Of a stretch of DNA of 64,000 bases, positions 63,358 to 64,000 are shown piece by piece. Origin of the DNA: JACKEQ01 sp041389565 (GTDB lineage: Bacteria; Myxococcota_A; UBA796; GCA-2862545); the NCBI GenBank assembly GCA_041389565.1, contig JAWKRP010000009.1, positions 186,001 through 250,000 of the forward strand, read 5' to 3'. Both the position numbers and the translations under genes were made by a program. How positions within the stretch are numbered: the first letter of the stretch is position 1; each line of letters opens with the position of its first letter. Under the pieces are notes generated by a model, which did not search any database, was not told the origin of the DNA, and saw nothing but the letters and a program-made list of their open reading frames with translations.

Positions 63358-64000
63358 GCGAAGCCGCGGTCGCGCACCCCCTGGTGCTCGTCGGGCTGGG
63401 TCCGATGGGCACGCGCGTGGTCGACGACCTCGACGACACCGCGACCGCCATCGCGGCACCCGCCGCGTCTCCGCACACCGCGGTGACCGCGCCGCTCGGC
63501 AAGGCCGACCGACTGCGCCGAAAGCTCGCAGACCAGGCCGGTCGCCTGCTGGAAGCCGGAGCCGGGCGTGGCTCGGGACGCGTCCAGCTCGACATCGTCG
63601 TGGTGGCAGACGGCTCCGAGTGCGACCCGGACGGCCTGATCGCGAACCTCGACGCGATCACCGACGTGCTGGCGGACGACTTCCCCGTGCTGTTCCCACC
63701 GGGAACGCCGCCGGAGCAGCGCTCGGTGTGGCTCACCGTGCTGCTCGGTACGCCCCCGTTGGTGGCCACCCCCGACGGGCTCGCGTTCGCCGGCATCCTG
63801 TCCGCGATCGAGGCGTGGTCGCAGCGCGCCCGTCATCCCGCGCTCTCGCGCGTGCTCCTGCTCCCACGGCAGACCACCGCGGGCCGACTGGACGGTGACG
63901 GCATGGAGGTCGCGCTGCGGGCGGGCGTTCAGGCGCTCTACCTGTCGGGGAGCCGCACCCACGACCGCGTCCGCACCGTGCTCGCGCACCGCGCCGACCA
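63354..64000 (+). CDS. Downstream partner of the tubulin-like gene, 5' part (cut by window end)
   Basis: The first 215 codons of a gene that runs off the window. GTG at 63354 shares GTGA with the tubulin-like stop. The N-terminus VLVGLGPMGTRVVDDL resembles the first nucleotide loop of the preceding protein (FIGLGGAGSRVV), suggesting a related Rossmann or degenerate tubulin-type fold. A tubulin GGTGSG signature is not seen in the visible part, although a related segment (LTVLLGTPPLVATPDG) is present. No other motif is recognised. Confidence 0.6.
   Translation, partial: MSEAAVAHPLVLVGLGPMGTRVVDDLDDTATAIAAPAASPHTAVTAPLGKADRLRRKLADQAGRLLEAGAGRGSGRVQLDIVVVADGSECDPDGLIANLDAITDVLADDFPVLFPPGTPPEQRSVWLTVLLGTPPLVATPDGLAFAGILSAIEAWSQRARHPALSRVLLLPRQTTAGRLDGDGMEVALRAGVQALYLSGSRTHDRVRTVLAHRAD

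Overview
The window is GC-rich (by eye roughly 70% G+C), almost fully coding DNA from a Gram-negative bacterium with a lipopolysaccharide outer membrane. It carries lpxA, lpxB, lpxD, fabZ, a Kdo-transferase/LpxK fusion, bamA, skp, lolC and lolD. Hanks-type kinases, FHA domains, an FG-GAP lipoprotein, a MopE-like 'metal-binding motif' lipoprotein, HEAT repeats and the order lysS-lolC-lolD-bamA-skp-lpxD-fabZ-lpxA-lpxB point to Myxococcota or a related deltaproteobacterial-type lineage; this placement is inference. I saw no tRNA, rRNA, CRISPR array, insertion sequence or phage gene. No gap between genes is longer than about 125 bases.

Layout. (1) 1-8161, mostly plus strand: 3' end of pfkA, an FG-GAP lipoprotein, an NhaC antiporter (minus), a small membrane protein, a long-chain acyl-CoA synthetase and a Ser/Thr kinase. 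(2) 8147-34162, about 26 kb and 22 genes all on the minus strand with gaps of at most 60 bases. In transcription order: a PMT_2 glycosyltransferase, an MsbA-like exporter, the KdtA-LpxK fusion, a DUF2400 protein, an exported unknown, a Trm112-like protein, a GT4 glycosyltransferase, the MopE-like lipoprotein, a GcvT-like protein, two FAD oxidoreductases, a HEAT-cyclophilin, an RNHCP protein, tilS, ftsH, the cdaA-cdaR-glmM c-di-AMP/peptidoglycan module, nnrE-D, tsaE, comEA and a cysteine desulfurase. (3) A lone plus-strand pterin dehydratase at 34196. (4) 34519-52855, 15 minus-strand genes from an EF-G-like GTPase through phoH, pgpH, ybeY, prfB and lysS to the envelope-assembly and lipid A genes ending in lpxB. 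(5) 52979-64000, a plus-strand island of a kinase with two FHA domains, a zinc-ribbon FHA protein, a membrane vWA-FHA protein, a membrane PP2C phosphatase, a second membrane vWA protein, a 1070-residue tubulin-superfamily protein and a further gene cut by the window end.

The genes are packed extremely tightly. More than 20 junctions overlap, mostly as NTGA, where the start codon shares bases with the previous stop. All four NTG starts appear to be used, including CTG for lpxB and for the Trm112-like gene. Several leader genes carry short perfect inverted repeats over or beside the ribosome-binding site.

The best candidate for an undescribed system is region 5. It combines phospho-threonine writing (kinase), reading (four FHA domains), erasing (PP2C), membrane vWA modules and a tubulin-like cytoskeletal GTPase in one apparent operon. 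A second theme is c-di-AMP: the window holds both a CdaA synthase and a PgpH-type hydrolase.
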